This document shows, piece by piece, positions 1 to 10,400 of a DNA stretch of 64,000 nucleotides. Positions within the stretch are counted from its first letter, which is position 1. Every line of letters starts with the position of its first letter. Position numbers and translations under genes: made by a program. The DNA is from Aureimonas sp. OT7 (lineage in GTDB: Bacteria > Pseudomonadota > Alphaproteobacteria > Rhizobiales > Rhizobiaceae): positions 3,877,001-3,941,000 of the forward strand of contig NZ_CP062167.1 in assembly GCF_014844055.1 (NCBI RefSeq), written 5' to 3'. The notes below the pieces were generated by a model, which ran no database searches, was not told the origin of the DNA, and saw only the letters and a program-made list of their open reading frames with translations.

Positions 1-488
1 TGGGCGAGCGCCTTGGTGAAGCCGATATCCCCGGCCTTGGCGGCCGAGTAGTTCACCTGGCCCATCTGGCCCTTCTGCCCGTTGATCGACGAAATGTTGA
101 CGATGCGGCCGAACGCGCGCTCGCGCATTCCCTCCCAGACAAGGCGGCTCATGTTGAACAGGCCCGTCAGGTTGGTGGCCACGACCTCGTTCCATTGCTG
201 CGGCGTCATCTTGTGGAACATCGCGTCCCGCGTGATGCCGGCATTGTTGACGAGGATATCCGGTGGGCCCAACGCCTCCGTGACCGCGGCGACGCCGCGT
301 CCGCAGGAGTCATAGTCGGATACGTCCCACCGGAAGGTGGCGATCCCCGTATCCGCCGTGAAGCGTTCCGCGACCGCCTCGTTGCCACAGTAATTGGCGG
401 CGACCTTGTAGCCCGCCGCCGAAAGCGCCCTGGCGATGGCCGCGCCGATCCCGCGCGTGCCACCGGTTACGATTGCCGTCCTCTGCAT
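1..488 (-). CDS. phaB: acetoacetyl-CoA reductase (partial, 3' end outside window)
   Basis: NADPH-dependent SDR enzyme that reduces acetoacetyl-CoA to (R)-3-hydroxybutyryl-CoA, the second step of polyhydroxybutyrate synthesis. The visible N-terminal ~162 residues contain the cofactor-binding TGGTRGIG motif right after the start, the NNAG motif, the PhaB-type segment GITRDAMFHKM, and the catalytic Ser...Tyr-x-x-x-Lys run (INGQKGQMGQVNYSAAKAG). The ATG at 488 is preferred over the ATG at 494, because the GGAGGAG ribosome site lies only 2 bases from the latter and about 8 from the former. phaA lies 54 bp upstream on the same strand, so the two are probably one transcript. The C-terminus is cut by the window start. 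Confidence 0.93.
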   Translation of the reverse strand, partial: MQRTAIVTGGTRGIGAAIARALSAAGYKVAANYCGNEAVAERFTADTGIATFRWDVSDYDSCGRGVAAVTEALGPPDILVNNAGITRDAMFHKMTPQQWNEVVATNLTGLFNMSRLVWEGMRERAFGRIVNISSINGQKGQMGQVNYSAAKAGDIGFTKALA

Positions 489-542
489 GCGCATCTCCTC
501 CCACTCGACGCCGCCGGCCTTGCTGCCAGGCGATTCTTTTTC

Positions 543-1727
543 TCACATGGCTTCGAAACACATGGCGATGCCCATGCCGCCCCCGATGCAGAGGGTGGCC
601 AGGCCCTTTTGCGCGCCCCGCCGCCGCATTTCGAACAGCAGCGTGTTGGCGATCCGCGCGCCGGAAGCGCCCACCGGATGCCCAATGGCGATAGCGCCTC
701 CGTTCACGTTGACGATGTCCGGGTTCCAGCCGAGATCCTTGTTGACCGCGCAGGCTTGCGCCGCGAAGGCCTCGTTGGCCTCGATGAGGTCGAGATCCTC
801 GATCGACCAGCCGGCCTTTTCCAGTGCCCTGCGGGATGCCGGGATCGGGCCGGACCCCATCAGCGCCGGGTCCACGCCGGCCGTCGCCCAGGACACGATG
901 CGCGCCATGGGCGACAATCCGCGGCGGGAAGCCTCGTCCTCGGACATCAGCACCAGGGCGGCCGCACCGTCATTGATGCCGGAGGCGTTGGCCGCCGTGA
1001 CCGAGCCTTCCTTGTCAAAGGCCGGCCGCAGCTTCTGCACCTTGTCCAGCGTCGTGCCGGGCTTGATGTACTCGTCCTGGTCGACGACGGTGTCGCCCTT
1101 GCGGCCCGCCACCGTGAAGGGCACGATCTCGTCGCGGAAGCGGCCCTCCCCTTGCGCCTTCTCGGCCTTGTTCTGCGAGGCCACGGCAAAGCCGTCCTGC
1201 TCGTCGCGCGTGATCTGCCACTGGCGGGCGACGTTCTCGGCCGTGATACCCATGTGATAGCCGTGGAAGGCGTCGATAAGGCCGTCCTTCAGCATCGTAT
1301 CGACGAGCTTCAGGTCACCCATCTTCTGGCCGCCGCGCAGATGCGCCGCGTGCGGCGCCATGGACATCGATTCCTGCCCTCCGGCCACGATGATGCGGGC
1401 ATCGCCCAGGGCGATCTGCTGCATCCCCAGCGCCACGGCGCGCAGGCCGGAGCCGCAAAGCTGGTTCAGCGCCCAGGCGGTGGTTTCCTTCGGGCATCCG
1501 GCCTTCATCGCCGCCTGCCGGGCCGGGTTCTGCCCTTCGCCCGCCTGCAGGATCTGACCCAGGATCACCTCGTCCACCTCGGCGGCGTCGACGCCGGCGC
1601 GCGCGAGCGCGCCACCGATCGCGGCGGCGCCCAGTTCATGCGCCGGTACATTGGCGAAGGCGCCGTTGAACGCGCCGACCGGCGTGCGGGCGGCGCCCAC
1701 GATGACGATGGATTGAGCGGCACTCAT
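543..1727 (-). CDS. phaA: acetyl-CoA C-acetyltransferase (beta-ketothiolase)
   Basis: Condenses two acetyl-CoA to acetoacetyl-CoA, the first step of polyhydroxybutyrate synthesis; also used in acetoacetyl-CoA breakdown. At 394 residues it has normal length. The nucleophilic Cys91 lies in [11 protein letters not shown], the catalytic His in the GHPVGASG motif around residue 350, and Cys380 in CIGGGMG near the C-terminus, so the thiolase triad is intact. A GGAGGAAATTTC run just before the ATG is a good ribosome site. It precedes phaB on the same strand and is divergent from phaR, whose product controls this pathway in related bacteria. No phaC synthase is in the window. Confidence 0.96.
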   Translation of the reverse strand: MSAAQSIVIVGAARTPVGAFNGAFANVPAHELGAAAIGGALARAGVDAAEVDEVILGQILQAGEGQNPARQAAMKAGCPKETTAWALNQLCGSGLRAVALGMQQIALGDARIIVAGGQESMSMAPHAAHLRGGQKMGDLKLVDTMLKDGLIDAFHGYHMGITAENVARQWQITRDEQDGFAVASQNKAEKAQGEGRFRDEIVPFTVAGRKGDTVVDQDEYIKPGTTLDKVQKLRPAFDKEGSVTAANASGINDGAAALVLMSEDEASRRGLSPMARIVSWATAGVDPALMGSGPIPASRRALEKAGWSIEDLDLIEANEAFAAQACAVNKDLGWNPDIVNVNGGAIAIGHPVGASGARIANTLLFEMRRRGAQKGLATLCIGGGMGIAMCFEAM

Positions 1728-1947
1728 GATGAAATTTCCTCCTTGGAGGCAGGTCGAGCCTGCCCTTCCCGCCCATCAAAGCCCGGACGCAGGTCTTTGT
1801 GAAGGGACGGTACGGTACAAAAGAGCATCCTCACATGACAAAGGTTTGGATTGCCGCGCTATGACCGGTATGTTCTTTTAGGCAGTGCAGCATTCGCCCG
1901 CAGAGGCGAAGCGGCATCGCGGAGGCGCAATGCTCGGGAGAGAAACT

Positions 1948-2556
1948 ATGGCTCGCAGGAACGAAACGACGGTCATCAAGAAATACGCAAACAGGCGCCT
2001 CTACAACACCGGCACCAGCATGTACGTGACGCTGGAAAACCTCGCCGCGATGGTAAAGGGCAACGAGGACTTCGTCGTCCAGGACGCCAAGACCGGCGAA
2101 GACATCACCCATTCGGTGCTGACGCAGATCATCTTCGAGCAGGAAAACAAGAACGGCCAGAACCTGATGCCGATCACCTTCCTGCGCCAGCTCATACGCT
2201 TCTACGGCGATCAGATGCAGATGGTGATCCCGGCCTATCTGGAACAGTCGATGACGGCCTTCTCGCACGAGCAGGAGCGGTTTCGGACCAACCCGGCGGA
2301 GGCGGTCGCGCAGACGACCCGGCTGATCGAGGATCAGGTGCGCCGCAACACGGAACTGTTCCGTCAGGCGATGAGCGTCTTCAACCCCTTCATCGCGAAC
2401 GCCATGACCGAGGGGCAGCCGGCGCAGAACGGAACGGCCAACACTGCAGCGAAGGCCGGTGGCGGAGCCTCCCCCGCGGAAGACCTGGCAGCCATGCGGC
2501 AGGAGCTTGCCGAGATGCAGAAGCGTATCGAGGCCCTCGACTCCCGCAAAAGCTGA
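1948..2556 (+). CDS. phaR: polyhydroxyalkanoate synthesis repressor PhaR
   Basis: DNA- and granule-binding regulator that couples phasin and PHB gene expression to the presence of polymer. The N-terminus carries the family signature TTVIKKYANRRLYNTGTS (PHB/PHA accumulation regulator DNA-binding domain, residues ~5-60), followed by the PHB accumulation regulatory region (QIIFEQENK...FLRQLIRFYGDQMQ). The C-terminal third is Ala/Glu-rich with a short predicted helix (AEDLAAMRQELAEMQKRIEAL). The ATG at 1948 is chosen because GGGAGAG lies 6 bases upstream; in-frame starts at 1930 and 1885 lack this support. It is transcribed divergently from phaAB across a 220-bp spacer likely to hold both promoters. 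202 residues. Confidence 0.95.
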   Translation: MARRNETTVIKKYANRRLYNTGTSMYVTLENLAAMVKGNEDFVVQDAKTGEDITHSVLTQIIFEQENKNGQNLMPITFLRQLIRFYGDQMQMVIPAYLEQSMTAFSHEQERFRTNPAEAVAQTTRLIEDQVRRNTELFRQAMSVFNPFIANAMTEGQPAQNGTANTAAKAGGGASPAEDLAAMRQELAEMQKRIEALDSRKS

Positions 2557-2578
2557 TACGCGCCTTGCCGCAACGCAA

Positions 2579-2604
2579 GAAGGCCGGTGCATGCACCGGC
2601 CTTC
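2579..2604. terminator. perfect 26-nt palindrome between convergent phaR and rpmF
   Basis: A 26-base perfect inverted repeat (arms GAAGGCCGGTGCA, centre TGCA) sits 22 bases after the phaR stop and 49 bases before the rpmF stop. Its symmetry would serve transcripts from both sides, but neither side has a convincing T run, so the terminator role is inferred from position. Confidence 0.5.
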
Positions 2605-2653
2605 CCGTCGGATAGAACCATTCGGGCCGAGCAACGGCCCTTGCGGTGAAACT

Positions 2654-2833
2654 TTAGTCCTGCGCCTTCAGAACCTGGCGGCCGCGATAGACGCCCGTCT
2701 TCAGGTCGATGTGGTGCGGACGGCGCAGCTCGCCCGAGTTCTTGTCCGTCACGTAGGTCGGCGCGCTCAGCGCATCGGCCGAGCGGCGCATGCCGCGCTT
2801 GGAGGGCGTCGTCTTTCTTTTGGGTACGGCCAT
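2654..2833 (-). CDS. rpmF: 50S ribosomal protein L32
   Basis: Small protein of the large ribosomal subunit. The 59-residue product begins [18 protein letters not shown], the near-invariant L32 start, and continues through the alphaproteobacterial region [17 protein letters not shown]. The four zinc-binding cysteines of some L32 forms are absent, as is usual in alphaproteobacteria. It lies 216 bp downstream of mtgA on the same strand; rpmF-mtgA-ispA adjacency recurs in Hyphomicrobiales. Short enough to be missed by a 60-residue cutoff. Confidence 0.96.
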   Translation of the reverse strand: MAVPKRKTTPSKRGMRRSADALSAPTYVTDKNSGELRRPHHIDLKTGVYRGRQVLKAQD

Positions 2834-3049
2834 GTCGTGCTCCGTCGCGATGACGGCTCGGGCCCCATCGCTTGTCTATACTGTTGTTGCCATGGCGTCG
2901 GGCTCGATCGGCTCCGCCACCGTCCACGCTGCAGCCGACCGTGGATCGCCCTTGAGCAATCCCACGTGTTCACCTGCATCGGGGAAATCGTGACCGCCCA
3001 ATACCAAAAGCGGCAGCGAAAGAAAAGTCCCCCCGCCGGCTTCGCACCG

Positions 3050-3796
3050 TCAGCGGCCGAGTTCCAGGCACTGCGTGTACTCTGCCGATGCCCGGGCTCG
3101 TGCCTGGATGCGATCCGCCATACGCGCCAGCGCCGCACTGGGTCGTGCCGGATCGCGTGACAGCGGCGACGGCAGCGTCACGGCCAGCAGCGCCGCCTGC
3201 CGGCTGGACAGTTCGGATGCAGGGCGGTTGTAATAATAGCGCGACGCGGCCTCGATGCCGTAGACGCCGGGTCCCCATTCGGCGACGTTGAGGTAGATCT
3301 CCATCATCCGGCGCTTGGTCCACAGCGTGTCCGCATACATGGCCAGGGGCAACTCCAGCCCCTTGCGCACGTAGGAACGGCCGTTCCACAGGAACAGGTT
3401 CTTCACCGTCTGCATCGGTATGGTAGAGGCGCCCCGGCTGGGTCCATCGCCGCTGAAGGCCCCATCCATCACCCCTGCGAACTCGGCCCAGTCGACGCCT
3501 CCATGGGCGCAGAACTGGCCGTCTTCCGACATCATCACCGAGCGAACGAGCACCGGGGCGATATCCTCGAGCGGCACCCACTGCCGGTCATAGGGCTGAA
3601 AGGCGAAATGCTCCAGGAGCATCAGGGTCGATACGGGGCGCGAGGACGGCATCGCGTAGATGGGAACCAGCACCAGCGGCAACGCCACGACGGCCAGGAT
3701 CAGCAGCAGTGCGAATCGCTTCAGCCGCCCGCCGAACGTTCGCTTGCGCACCTGCCGTTTCCTTTCCGGTTCAGCCTCGAGATTCAGTTCGCTCAT
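3050..3796 (-). CDS. mtgA: monofunctional biosynthetic peptidoglycan transglycosylase
   Basis: Polymerises lipid II into glycan strands at the inner membrane (GT51 family) without a transpeptidase domain. A single membrane anchor spans residues ~28-47. The catalytic glutamate is Glu91 in SEDGQFCAHGGVDW, followed by GASTIPMQTVKNLFLW and YLNVAEWGPGVYGIEAASRY, the other conserved GT51 motifs. The ATG at 3796 gives 248 residues, close to family length; the longer reading to 3865 adds an unconvincing Arg-rich leader. ispA is divergent, rpmF follows downstream. Confidence 0.94.
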   Translation of the reverse strand: MSELNLEAEPERKRQVRKRTFGGRLKRFALLLILAVVALPLVLVPIYAMPSSRPVSTLMLLEHFAFQPYDRQWVPLEDIAPVLVRSVMMSEDGQFCAHGGVDWAEFAGVMDGAFSGDGPSRGASTIPMQTVKNLFLWNGRSYVRKGLELPLAMYADTLWTKRRMMEIYLNVAEWGPGVYGIEAASRYYYNRPASELSSRQAALLAVTLPSPLSRDPARPSAALARMADRIQARARASAEYTQCLELGR

Positions 3797-3905
3797 GTCC
3801 ACACATCGCCTGCCGGGCCGGCGCCGCAGCGTAAAGGCCTTGCCCGCCGACGGCCAGTCCGGCACACGGGGAGTTCCCGCACAAGCATGGTCAGGAACGC
3901 GCCTC

Positions 3906-4817
3906 GTGACAAGCTCCTATTCCCCGGCATTCTCCGACAGGCTCACCGCGTCCGCCGCGGCGATGGAGACGACGCTTGCCGACGCCCTGTCGGCATCCGC
4001 GCCGCTTCTGGCGGACATGCCGGCCCGGCTTGCCGAAGCGATGCGCTACGGCTCACTGGGCGGCGGCAAGCGGCTTCGCCCCTTCCTGACCCTCGAATCG
4101 GCCGCCCTTTTCGGCGTTCCGCCGGCAGGCGCGGCGCAGGTTGCCGCCGCGCTCGAATGCATCCACTGCTATTCGCTCATCCATGACGACCTGCCCGCCA
4201 TGGATGACGATGATGTGAGGCGCGGCCGACCGACCGTGCATAAGGCCTTCGACGAGGCAACGGCCATCCTTGCGGGCGACAGCCTGCTGACGCTTGCCTT
4301 CGGGCTCGTCGCGCGGGCGGAAGACCTTTCCCCCGCGGCGCGGCTGGCCCTCGTTTCGCTGTTGTCGCGCGATGCCGGGGCGGCCGGCATGGCCGGCGGC
4401 CAGATGCTCGATCTCATGGCCGAAACCGATACGCTGGACGAGGCGTCCATCTCCCGCATGCAGGCCATGAAGACCGGTGCGCTGATCGCCTTCGCCTGCG
4501 AAGCCGGCGCCGTGCTGATGGATGCCTCGCCGGCCGACCGCGCGCGGCTGCGCCGCTTCGGCGAAGTGGTCGGGCTCGCCTTCCAGCTTGCCGACGACCT
4601 TCTGGACGAGACGGCGGATGCGGCGACGCTGGGCAAGGCCGCCGGCAAGGACAGGGACAGGGGCAAGAAGACGCTGCCAGCGTTGCATGGGCTGCAGTGG
4701 ACGCGCGATCGCCTTTCAAGCCTGGTGTCGGAGGCGGAAGAGCTTTTATCACCCTTCGGCAAGGCAGGCGCCACCCTCTGCGAGACCGCCCGTTTCATTG
4801 CCGGGCGCGACCGCTGA
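3906..4817 (+). CDS. ispA: polyprenyl synthetase family protein, probable (2E,6E)-farnesyl diphosphate synthase
   Basis: Builds farnesyl diphosphate from IPP and DMAPP/GPP for undecaprenyl phosphate, quinones and other isoprenoids. The first Asp-rich motif is DDLPAMDDDD (residues ~94-103), the second FQLADDLLDE (~residue 230), with GGGKRLRP near the N-terminus and a KDRDRGKKT basic loop. A GTG at 3906 gives 303 residues, the usual IspA length; the next ATG (3963) would give 284. No stop limits the frame back to 3660, but that extension overlaps mtgA. Chain length is inferred from family resemblance; a geranylgeranyl product is less likely. Confidence 0.9.
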   Translation: MTSSYSPAFSDRLTASAAAMETTLADALSASAPLLADMPARLAEAMRYGSLGGGKRLRPFLTLESAALFGVPPAGAAQVAAALECIHCYSLIHDDLPAMDDDDVRRGRPTVHKAFDEATAILAGDSLLTLAFGLVARAEDLSPAARLALVSLLSRDAGAAGMAGGQMLDLMAETDTLDEASISRMQAMKTGALIAFACEAGAVLMDASPADRARLRRFGEVVGLAFQLADDLLDETADAATLGKAAGKDRDRGKKTLPALHGLQWTRDRLSSLVSEAEELLSPFGKAGATLCETARFIAGRDR

Positions 4818-4821
4818 AGCG

Positions 4822-5676
4822 TCAGTTGCGCAGCACGACGCAGGCGCCGCCATCGCCGCGAAGGCGGGTGCAGATGGCATTGGCCTGTGCCCGGCTGTCG
4901 GCACCCACGCGCACCGCGGTGATGCGACGTGGGCCGGAAGCCGGGCGGGCGCGCATCAGGATCGGATCGACCCCGCCCAGCACGGACGGGTGGGCGTCCT
5001 GCAGCCGCCGATACATTCGCAGCGCGATGGCCTCGTTGACATGGCCGGCCACCTGCACGCCCCACGGCCGCATCGGCGCGCTTTCCGCCAGCGCGAAGAC
5101 CGCGCGCGTCTCCATGATCGGCAGCCGCCGGCACGATTCCTCGAAGGACAGGTCCGCGTCCAGGGGCCTCGCCTCGAAGTCGCGGCCCACCTCGTCCCGA
5201 AACCAGGATGCAGGATAGGCGGTGATCGACAGGACATAGTCTTCCGTCTCGAAGGGAAGCCGGCCGCCCGACCGCATCCAGCGCTTCACCCGGTTGATGC
5301 CGCCATTATAGGCGGCGGCGGCAAGGCCCCACGAGCCGAGTTCGGCCTTCAGGTCGCGGAGATAGCCGGCGGAATGCGGGATCGCCTGCTTCGGGTCGAA
5401 CGGGTCTTCGAGTCCGCGCTCGGCCGCCGTATACGGCATGAACTGCGCGATGCCACGTGCCCCGACCGGCGAGATCGCCCCGGCATCGAAGCGGCTCTCC
5501 TTCCAGATCAGCCGGGCGAAGAAATCCGGCGACATGCCCGCTTCGACGGCATTGTCCGCGATGAGATCGCAGATCGCGCCGACGAGCGAGTCGGCTTCGG
5601 GCTCTTCGGCGAGTGTGCCCACGGCGGCAAGCGCCCAGACCGTTGCGGCAACCGGCAGGAGGCGAAGCCACCGCAA
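4822..5676 (-). CDS. secreted lytic transglycosylase (SLT domain)
   Basis: Predicted to cleave peptidoglycan glycan strands with 1,6-anhydro formation. A TTG start at 5676 yields a clean signal peptide (MRWLRLLPVAATVWALAAVG, cleavage near residue 23), while the frame further upstream would overlap ispG. Glu60 in LIWKESRFD is the catalytic acid, followed by GARGIAQFMPYTA and AAAYNGG, the standard SLT motifs. The C-terminal ~90 residues are a separate repeat-binding-like region ending RVGADSRAQANAICTRLRG, resembling a SPOR half-domain. GGGGCC upstream overlaps the end of ispG, so co-transcription with ispG is likely. 284 residues. Confidence 0.85.
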   Translation of the reverse strand: MRWLRLLPVAATVWALAAVGTLAEEPEADSLVGAICDLIADNAVEAGMSPDFFARLIWKESRFDAGAISPVGARGIAQFMPYTAAERGLEDPFDPKQAIPHSAGYLRDLKAELGSWGLAAAAYNGGINRVKRWMRSGGRLPFETEDYVLSITAYPASWFRDEVGRDFEARPLDADLSFEESCRRLPIMETRAVFALAESAPMRPWGVQVAGHVNEAIALRMYRRLQDAHPSVLGGVDPILMRARPASGPRRITAVRVGADSRAQANAICTRLRGDGGACVVLRN

Positions 5677-5687
5677 CCGACCGGCCC

Positions 5688-6944
5688 CTATTGCGCGGCG
5701 ACCGGCCTGCCGAAGCGCCGCTCGATGTAGTCGGCCACCATGACGCGGAACTCTTCGGCGATATGGGCGCCGCGCAGGGTCGCCACCTTCTGTCCCTCGA
5801 TATAGACGGGCGCAGACGGGACTTCGGCAGTGCCGGGCAGGGAAATGCCGATATCGGCGTGCTTGGATTCGCCGGGGCCATTGACGATGCACCCCATCAC
5901 GGCAACCGACAGGCTTTCCACTCCGGGATATCGGTCACGCCATTCCGGCATGGCGGCGCGGATGTCGGACTGGATCGTCTCGGCCAGTTCCTGGAACAGG
6001 GTCGAGGTGGTGCGCCCGCAGCCCGGACAGGCCGCGACGATGGGTATGAACTGGCGGAAGCCCATCGTCTGCAGGATTTCCTGCGCCACCTGCACCTCCC
6101 GGGTCCGGTCGCCGCCGGGCTCCGGCGTCAGCGACACACGGATCGTATCGCCGATGCCTTCCTGCAGCAGGATGCCCATCGCGGCGGACGATGCGACGAT
6201 GCCCTTCGAGCCCATGCCGGCTTCGGTCAGGCCCAGATGAATGGCGTGGTCGGTGCGCCGCGACAGGTCCCGGTAGACGGCGATGAGATCCTGGACGTTC
6301 GACACCTTGGCGGACAGGATGATGCGCTCGCGCGCCAGCCCCGTTTCCTCTGCCAGCGCCGCCGAATGCAAAGCGGACTGGATGATCGCCTCGCGCATGA
6401 CGGCCCTTGCGGGGCGCGGCGTCGGCAGGCGGTTGTTTTCGTCCATCAGGCGCGTCAGCAGCTCCTGGTCGAGAGAACCCCAGTTGACGCCGATACGCAC
6501 GGGCTTGTCGTGTCGGATCGCCATCTCCACGATATCGACAAACTGCCGGTCCTTCTTGTCCTTGAAGCCGACATTGCCGGGGTTGATGCGATACTTCGCC
6601 AACGCGGCCGCGCAATCGGGATGATCGGCCAGCAACTTGTGGCCGATGTAATGGAAGTCGCCCACAAGCGGCACGTCGAGCCCGAGCCTTTCAAGGCGCT
6701 CGCGGATACGCGGCACCGCTGCGGCCGATTCCGGCCTGTCCACGGTGATGCGGACGATCTCCGAACCGGCCCGCGCGAGTTGCGCCACCTGCATGACCGT
6801 CGAATCGACATCCGCGGTATCCGTGTTGGTCATCGACTGAACGACCACGGGCGCGCCCCCGCCGACACGCACGCCACCCACGTCGACGCCCACCGTGGGC
6901 CGGCGGGGCAACGGGTCTGCGATAATATCCTGCATCATGGTCAT
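5688..6944 (-). CDS. ispG: 4-hydroxy-3-methylbut-2-en-1-yl diphosphate synthase (flavodoxin)
   Basis: Penultimate enzyme of the MEP isoprenoid pathway, converting MEcPP to HMBPP with a [4Fe-4S] cluster. The N-terminal TIM barrel starts at [20 protein letters not shown]; the cluster ligands are the Cys pair in CPGCGRT and the Cys in GCIVNGPGE, followed by ADIGISLPG. Start at 6944 gives 418 residues, the single-barrel bacterial length; the in-frame stretch to 7046 does not resemble the family. With ispA it supplies isoprenoid precursors. Confidence 0.95.
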   Translation of the reverse strand: MTMMQDIIADPLPRRPTVGVDVGGVRVGGGAPVVVQSMTNTDTADVDSTVMQVAQLARAGSEIVRITVDRPESAAAVPRIRERLERLGLDVPLVGDFHYIGHKLLADHPDCAAALAKYRINPGNVGFKDKKDRQFVDIVEMAIRHDKPVRIGVNWGSLDQELLTRLMDENNRLPTPRPARAVMREAIIQSALHSAALAEETGLARERIILSAKVSNVQDLIAVYRDLSRRTDHAIHLGLTEAGMGSKGIVASSAAMGILLQEGIGDTIRVSLTPEPGGDRTREVQVAQEILQTMGFRQFIPIVAACPGCGRTTSTLFQELAETIQSDIRAAMPEWRDRYPGVESLSVAVMGCIVNGPGESKHADIGISLPGTAEVPSAPVYIEGQKVATLRGAHIAEEFRVMVADYIERRFGRPVAAQ

Positions 6945-7063
6945 CGATGGCGTCCGGGCTTGCCTCTGGTCGTGCACACCATATAGGGCTTCACCGGGCG
7001 GGAAAATGGCATGCGGCGATTGCCGTCTCGCCGGCCCGGATGTCATGCAATCGGAAGCCAGCC

Positions 7064-7222
7064 ATGTCCTTCGGCGCTATCGTCAATCTTGCCGCCCTCC
7101 TGCTCTTCATCGCGTCGTGGCCGGTCTGGCCCTGGTCGCGCAGCCTGAGCCCACGGCCGGCCATCGTTGCCGGCATCGTCCTGACGATCGCCGTCCTGGC
7201 CTGGGTGACGCAGATCATCTGA
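7064..7222 (+). CDS. small hydrophobic membrane protein, 52 residues
   Basis: Not recognised by function. The product has two predicted membrane helices ([14 protein letters not shown] and [16 protein letters not shown]) joined by a short basic loop [14 protein letters not shown] sequence 6 bases before the ATG is a fair ribosome site. It lies between the 5' end of ispG (divergent) and a second 52-residue membrane protein gene on the same strand. The reading frame is short, so the call rests on the helices, the ribosome site and the tandem placement. Confidence 0.55.
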   Translation: MSFGAIVNLAALLLFIASWPVWPWSRSLSPRPAIVAGIVLTIAVLAWVTQII

Positions 7223-7304
7223 TCGTGAGCAGACGGAACCGATGGAACCGGGGGCCGGCCTGCGACCTTTAGAGGACGAGACAGACTTCGCGGAGCTGCA
7301 CGCC

Positions 7305-7463
7305 ATGTCCCTTGGAACGATCCTCGTCATCATTCTCGTGCTGCTTCTGATCGGCGCGTTTCCCAGTTGGGGCTATTCGAGAAGCTGGGGATACGGGCCG
7401 AGCGGTATTCTGGGCTTCGTCCTGATCGTCGTGCTGATCCTGTTGCTGCTCGGCCGCATCTAG
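7305..7463 (+). CDS. DUF3309 family membrane microprotein
   Basis: A 52-residue protein made of two membrane helices flanking a Gly/Tyr-rich turn: MSLGTILVIILVLLLIGAFP, then SWGYSRSWGYGPSG, then a second Ile/Leu/Val helix ending LLLLGRI. This layout matches the DUF3309 family common in proteobacteria; function is unknown. It ends 3 bp from the convergent stop of pyc and follows another 52-residue membrane gene by 82 bp. Confidence 0.8.
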   Translation: MSLGTILVIILVLLLIGAFPSWGYSRSWGYGPSGILGFVLIVVLILLLLGRI

Positions 7464-7466
7464 AAC

Positions 7467-10400
7467 CTATCCGGCAAAGCTGACCAGAAGGTCCTTGGCG
7501 TCGATCTGGTCACCGGCCTTCACGTTGACGGCTTCGATGACGCCGTCGCGCTCGGCATGCAGCGCGGTTTCCATCTTCATCGCCTCGATGGACAGGAGCA
7601 CGTCGCCGGCCCGCACGCTCTGCCCCGGAGAAACCGACAGCGTGGAGACGACGCCCGGCATCGGCGCGCCGACCTGGTTGGCGTTTGCCGGGTCCACCTT
7701 GGCCCGCGCGATCACCTGGTCGGCGCGCGAGCGGTCGGGAACCTTGATGCGCCGTGGCTGGCCGTTCAACTCGAAGAAGACGGTGCGCATCCCCTTTTCG
7801 TCGGTATCGCCGATGCCCAGGCAACGCACCACGAGCGTCTTGCCGCGCTCCAGGTCGACGAGGATCTCCTCCTCCTGCGCGATACCATAGAAATAATTGA
7901 GGGTCGGCAGCATGGACACCGGTCCGTACCGATCGGCTGCAAGCGCGAAATCGGTAAAGACCTTTGGATACATCAGGTAGCTCGCGAAGGCCTGGTCGTC
8001 GATTTTGTTCCCCAGCTTCTCCTCGACGGTGCGCCGCTCAGCATCGAGGTCCGCGGCGGCGATCAACGCGCCGGGCCGCACGGTGATCGGGCTGTCGCCC
8101 TTCAGAACCTTTTTCTGAAGCGCCTCGGGCCAGCCGGCCGGCGGCTGGCCGAGATCACCCCTCAGCATCGAGACGACCGATTCCGGAAAGGCAATCTCCC
8201 GGGCCGGGTCCTGCACCTCTTCGACGGTCAGATCCTGCGACACCATCATCAGGGCCATGTCGCCGACGACCTTCGACGAAGGCGTGACCTTGACGATATC
8301 GCCGAACATCCGGTTCACGTCCGCATAGGTCTGCGCCACCTGATGCCAGCGCGTATCGAGCCCGAGCGAGCGCGCCTGCTCCTTGAGGTTGGTGAACTGC
8401 CCGCCCGGCATCTCGTGGAGATAGACTTCCGACGCCGGCCCCTTCAGGTCGCTTTCGAAGGCGGCATACTGCCCGCGCACCCCCTCCCAGTAGAAGGAGA
8501 TGCGCCGGATGGCCTCTTGCGACAGGCCGGGGTCGCGCTCGCTGCCTTCCAGCGCCGCGACGATGGAGCCGAGGCAAGGCTGCGAGGTATTGCCGGACAG
8601 CGCGTCCATGGCGGCGTCCACCGCGTCGACGCCGCTTTCGATCGCCGCCAGCACCGTGGCCGCCGCAATGCCCGACGTGTCGTGCGTGTGGAAATGGATG
8701 GGAATGGAGATCTCGTCCTTCAGGGCGCGGAACAGCGCGCGCGCCGCCGCCGGCTTGAGCAGGCCGGCCATGTCCTTCACGCCCAGGATATGCGCACCGG
8801 CGCTTTCGAGTTCGCGGGCCAGGTCGACATAATATTTCAGGCTGTAGGTCGGCCGGCTTTCATCGAACAGGTCGGCCGTGTAGCAGAGCGCGCCTTCGCA
8901 CAGTTTGTCCGCCTCCAGCACCGCATCCATCGATACGCGCATGTTCTCGACCCAGTTGAGGCAGTCGAACACGCGGAACAGGTCGATGCCGCCACGCGCC
9001 GCCTCTGCTACGAAGCGCTTCACGACATTATCGGGATAGTTGGTGTAGCCGACCCCGTTGGAGCCGCGCAGCAGCATCTGCAGCAGGATGTTGGGTGCGC
9101 GCTGGCGGATCAGCGCCAGCCGCTCCCAGGGGTCTTCCGTCAGGAAGCGCATGGACACGTCGAAGGTCGCGCCGCCCCAGCATTCGAGGCTGAGCAGTTG
9201 CGGCAGGCCCCGCGCATAGGAATCGGCGACCGCGGCGATATCGAAGGTGCGCATGCGGGTCGCCAGCAGCGACTGGTGGCCGTCGCGCATGGTCGTGTCC
9301 GTCATCAACACCTGCTTCTGGGCCAGCATCCAGTCGGCGAAGCCGCGCGGACCCAGCTCATCCAGCTTCTGACGCGTACCGGGCGCGATCTCGGCATGGA
9401 ACAGGGGCGCCTGCGGACGCCGCAGGTCCGCCGCCGGTCGCGGCCGTCCCCGCGTTTCCGGATGGCCGTTCACCGTGACATCGGCAAGATAGGTCAGAAG
9501 CTTGGTCGCGCGGTCGCGGCGGCGCACCTGTCGAAACAGATCCGGCGTCGTATCGATGAAGCGGGTCGTATAGGTGTTGTCGCGAAACTGCGGATGGCCG
9601 ATGATCGCTTCCAGGAAAGTCAGGTTGGTGGCCACGCCCCGGATGCGGAACTCTCGCAGGGCGCGGTCCATCCGCGCGATGGCTTCCTCGGCCGTCGGGG
9701 CCCAGGCCGTCACCTTCTCCAGCAGCGGATCGTAGAAGCGCGTAATCACCGCTCCCGAATAGGCGGTGCCGCCATCGAGCCGGATACCGAAGCCCGTTGC
9801 CCCGCGATAGGCGGTGATGCGCCCGTAATCCGGTATGAAATTGTGCTCCGGGTCTTCCGTCGTGATGCGGCACTGCAGCGCGTGGCCGTTCAGCTTAATG
9901 TCGCCCTGCGCCGGCACGCCCGATTCCGGCGTGCCGATGGCATGCCCGTCCAGGATGTGGATCTGCGCCTTCACGATGTCGATGCCGGTGACTTCCTCCG
10001 TCACCGTATGCTCGACCTGGATGCGCGGGTTGACCTCGATGAAGTAGAATGCGTCGGTATCGGCATCCATCAGGAATTCGACCGTGCCGGCCCCGACATA
10101 GTCGGTGGCCTCCGCGATTTTGCGGGCATGGGCCGCCAGCTCGCGGCGCTGCGGATCGGACAGATATGGGGCCGGCGCCCGCTCGACCACCTTCTGGTTG
10201 CGGCGCTGGATCGAGCAGTCCCGTTCGAACAGGTCCACCACGTTGCCATGCGTATCGCCGAGAACCTGCACCTCGACATGACGGGCGCGCTCGACCAGCT
10301 TTTCGAGATAGACTTCGTCCTTGCCGAAGGCGGCCCGTGCTTCACGCTTGCCTTCCGTTACCTCGCGTTCAAGGTCGGCCTCGGAGCGAATGGCGCGCAT

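Noticed and set aside
195..1802. 535-codon plus-strand open frame opposite phaA
   Set aside because: Arg/Pro/Gly-rich shadow frame caused by high GC at third positions; the opposite strand carries an intact thiolase.
1728..1947. PhaR operator in the phaA/phaR spacer
   Set aside because: GCAGTGCAGC near 1882-1891 looks suggestive, but it does not fit the CTGC-N3/4-GCAG form reported for PhaR sites, so no operator is called.
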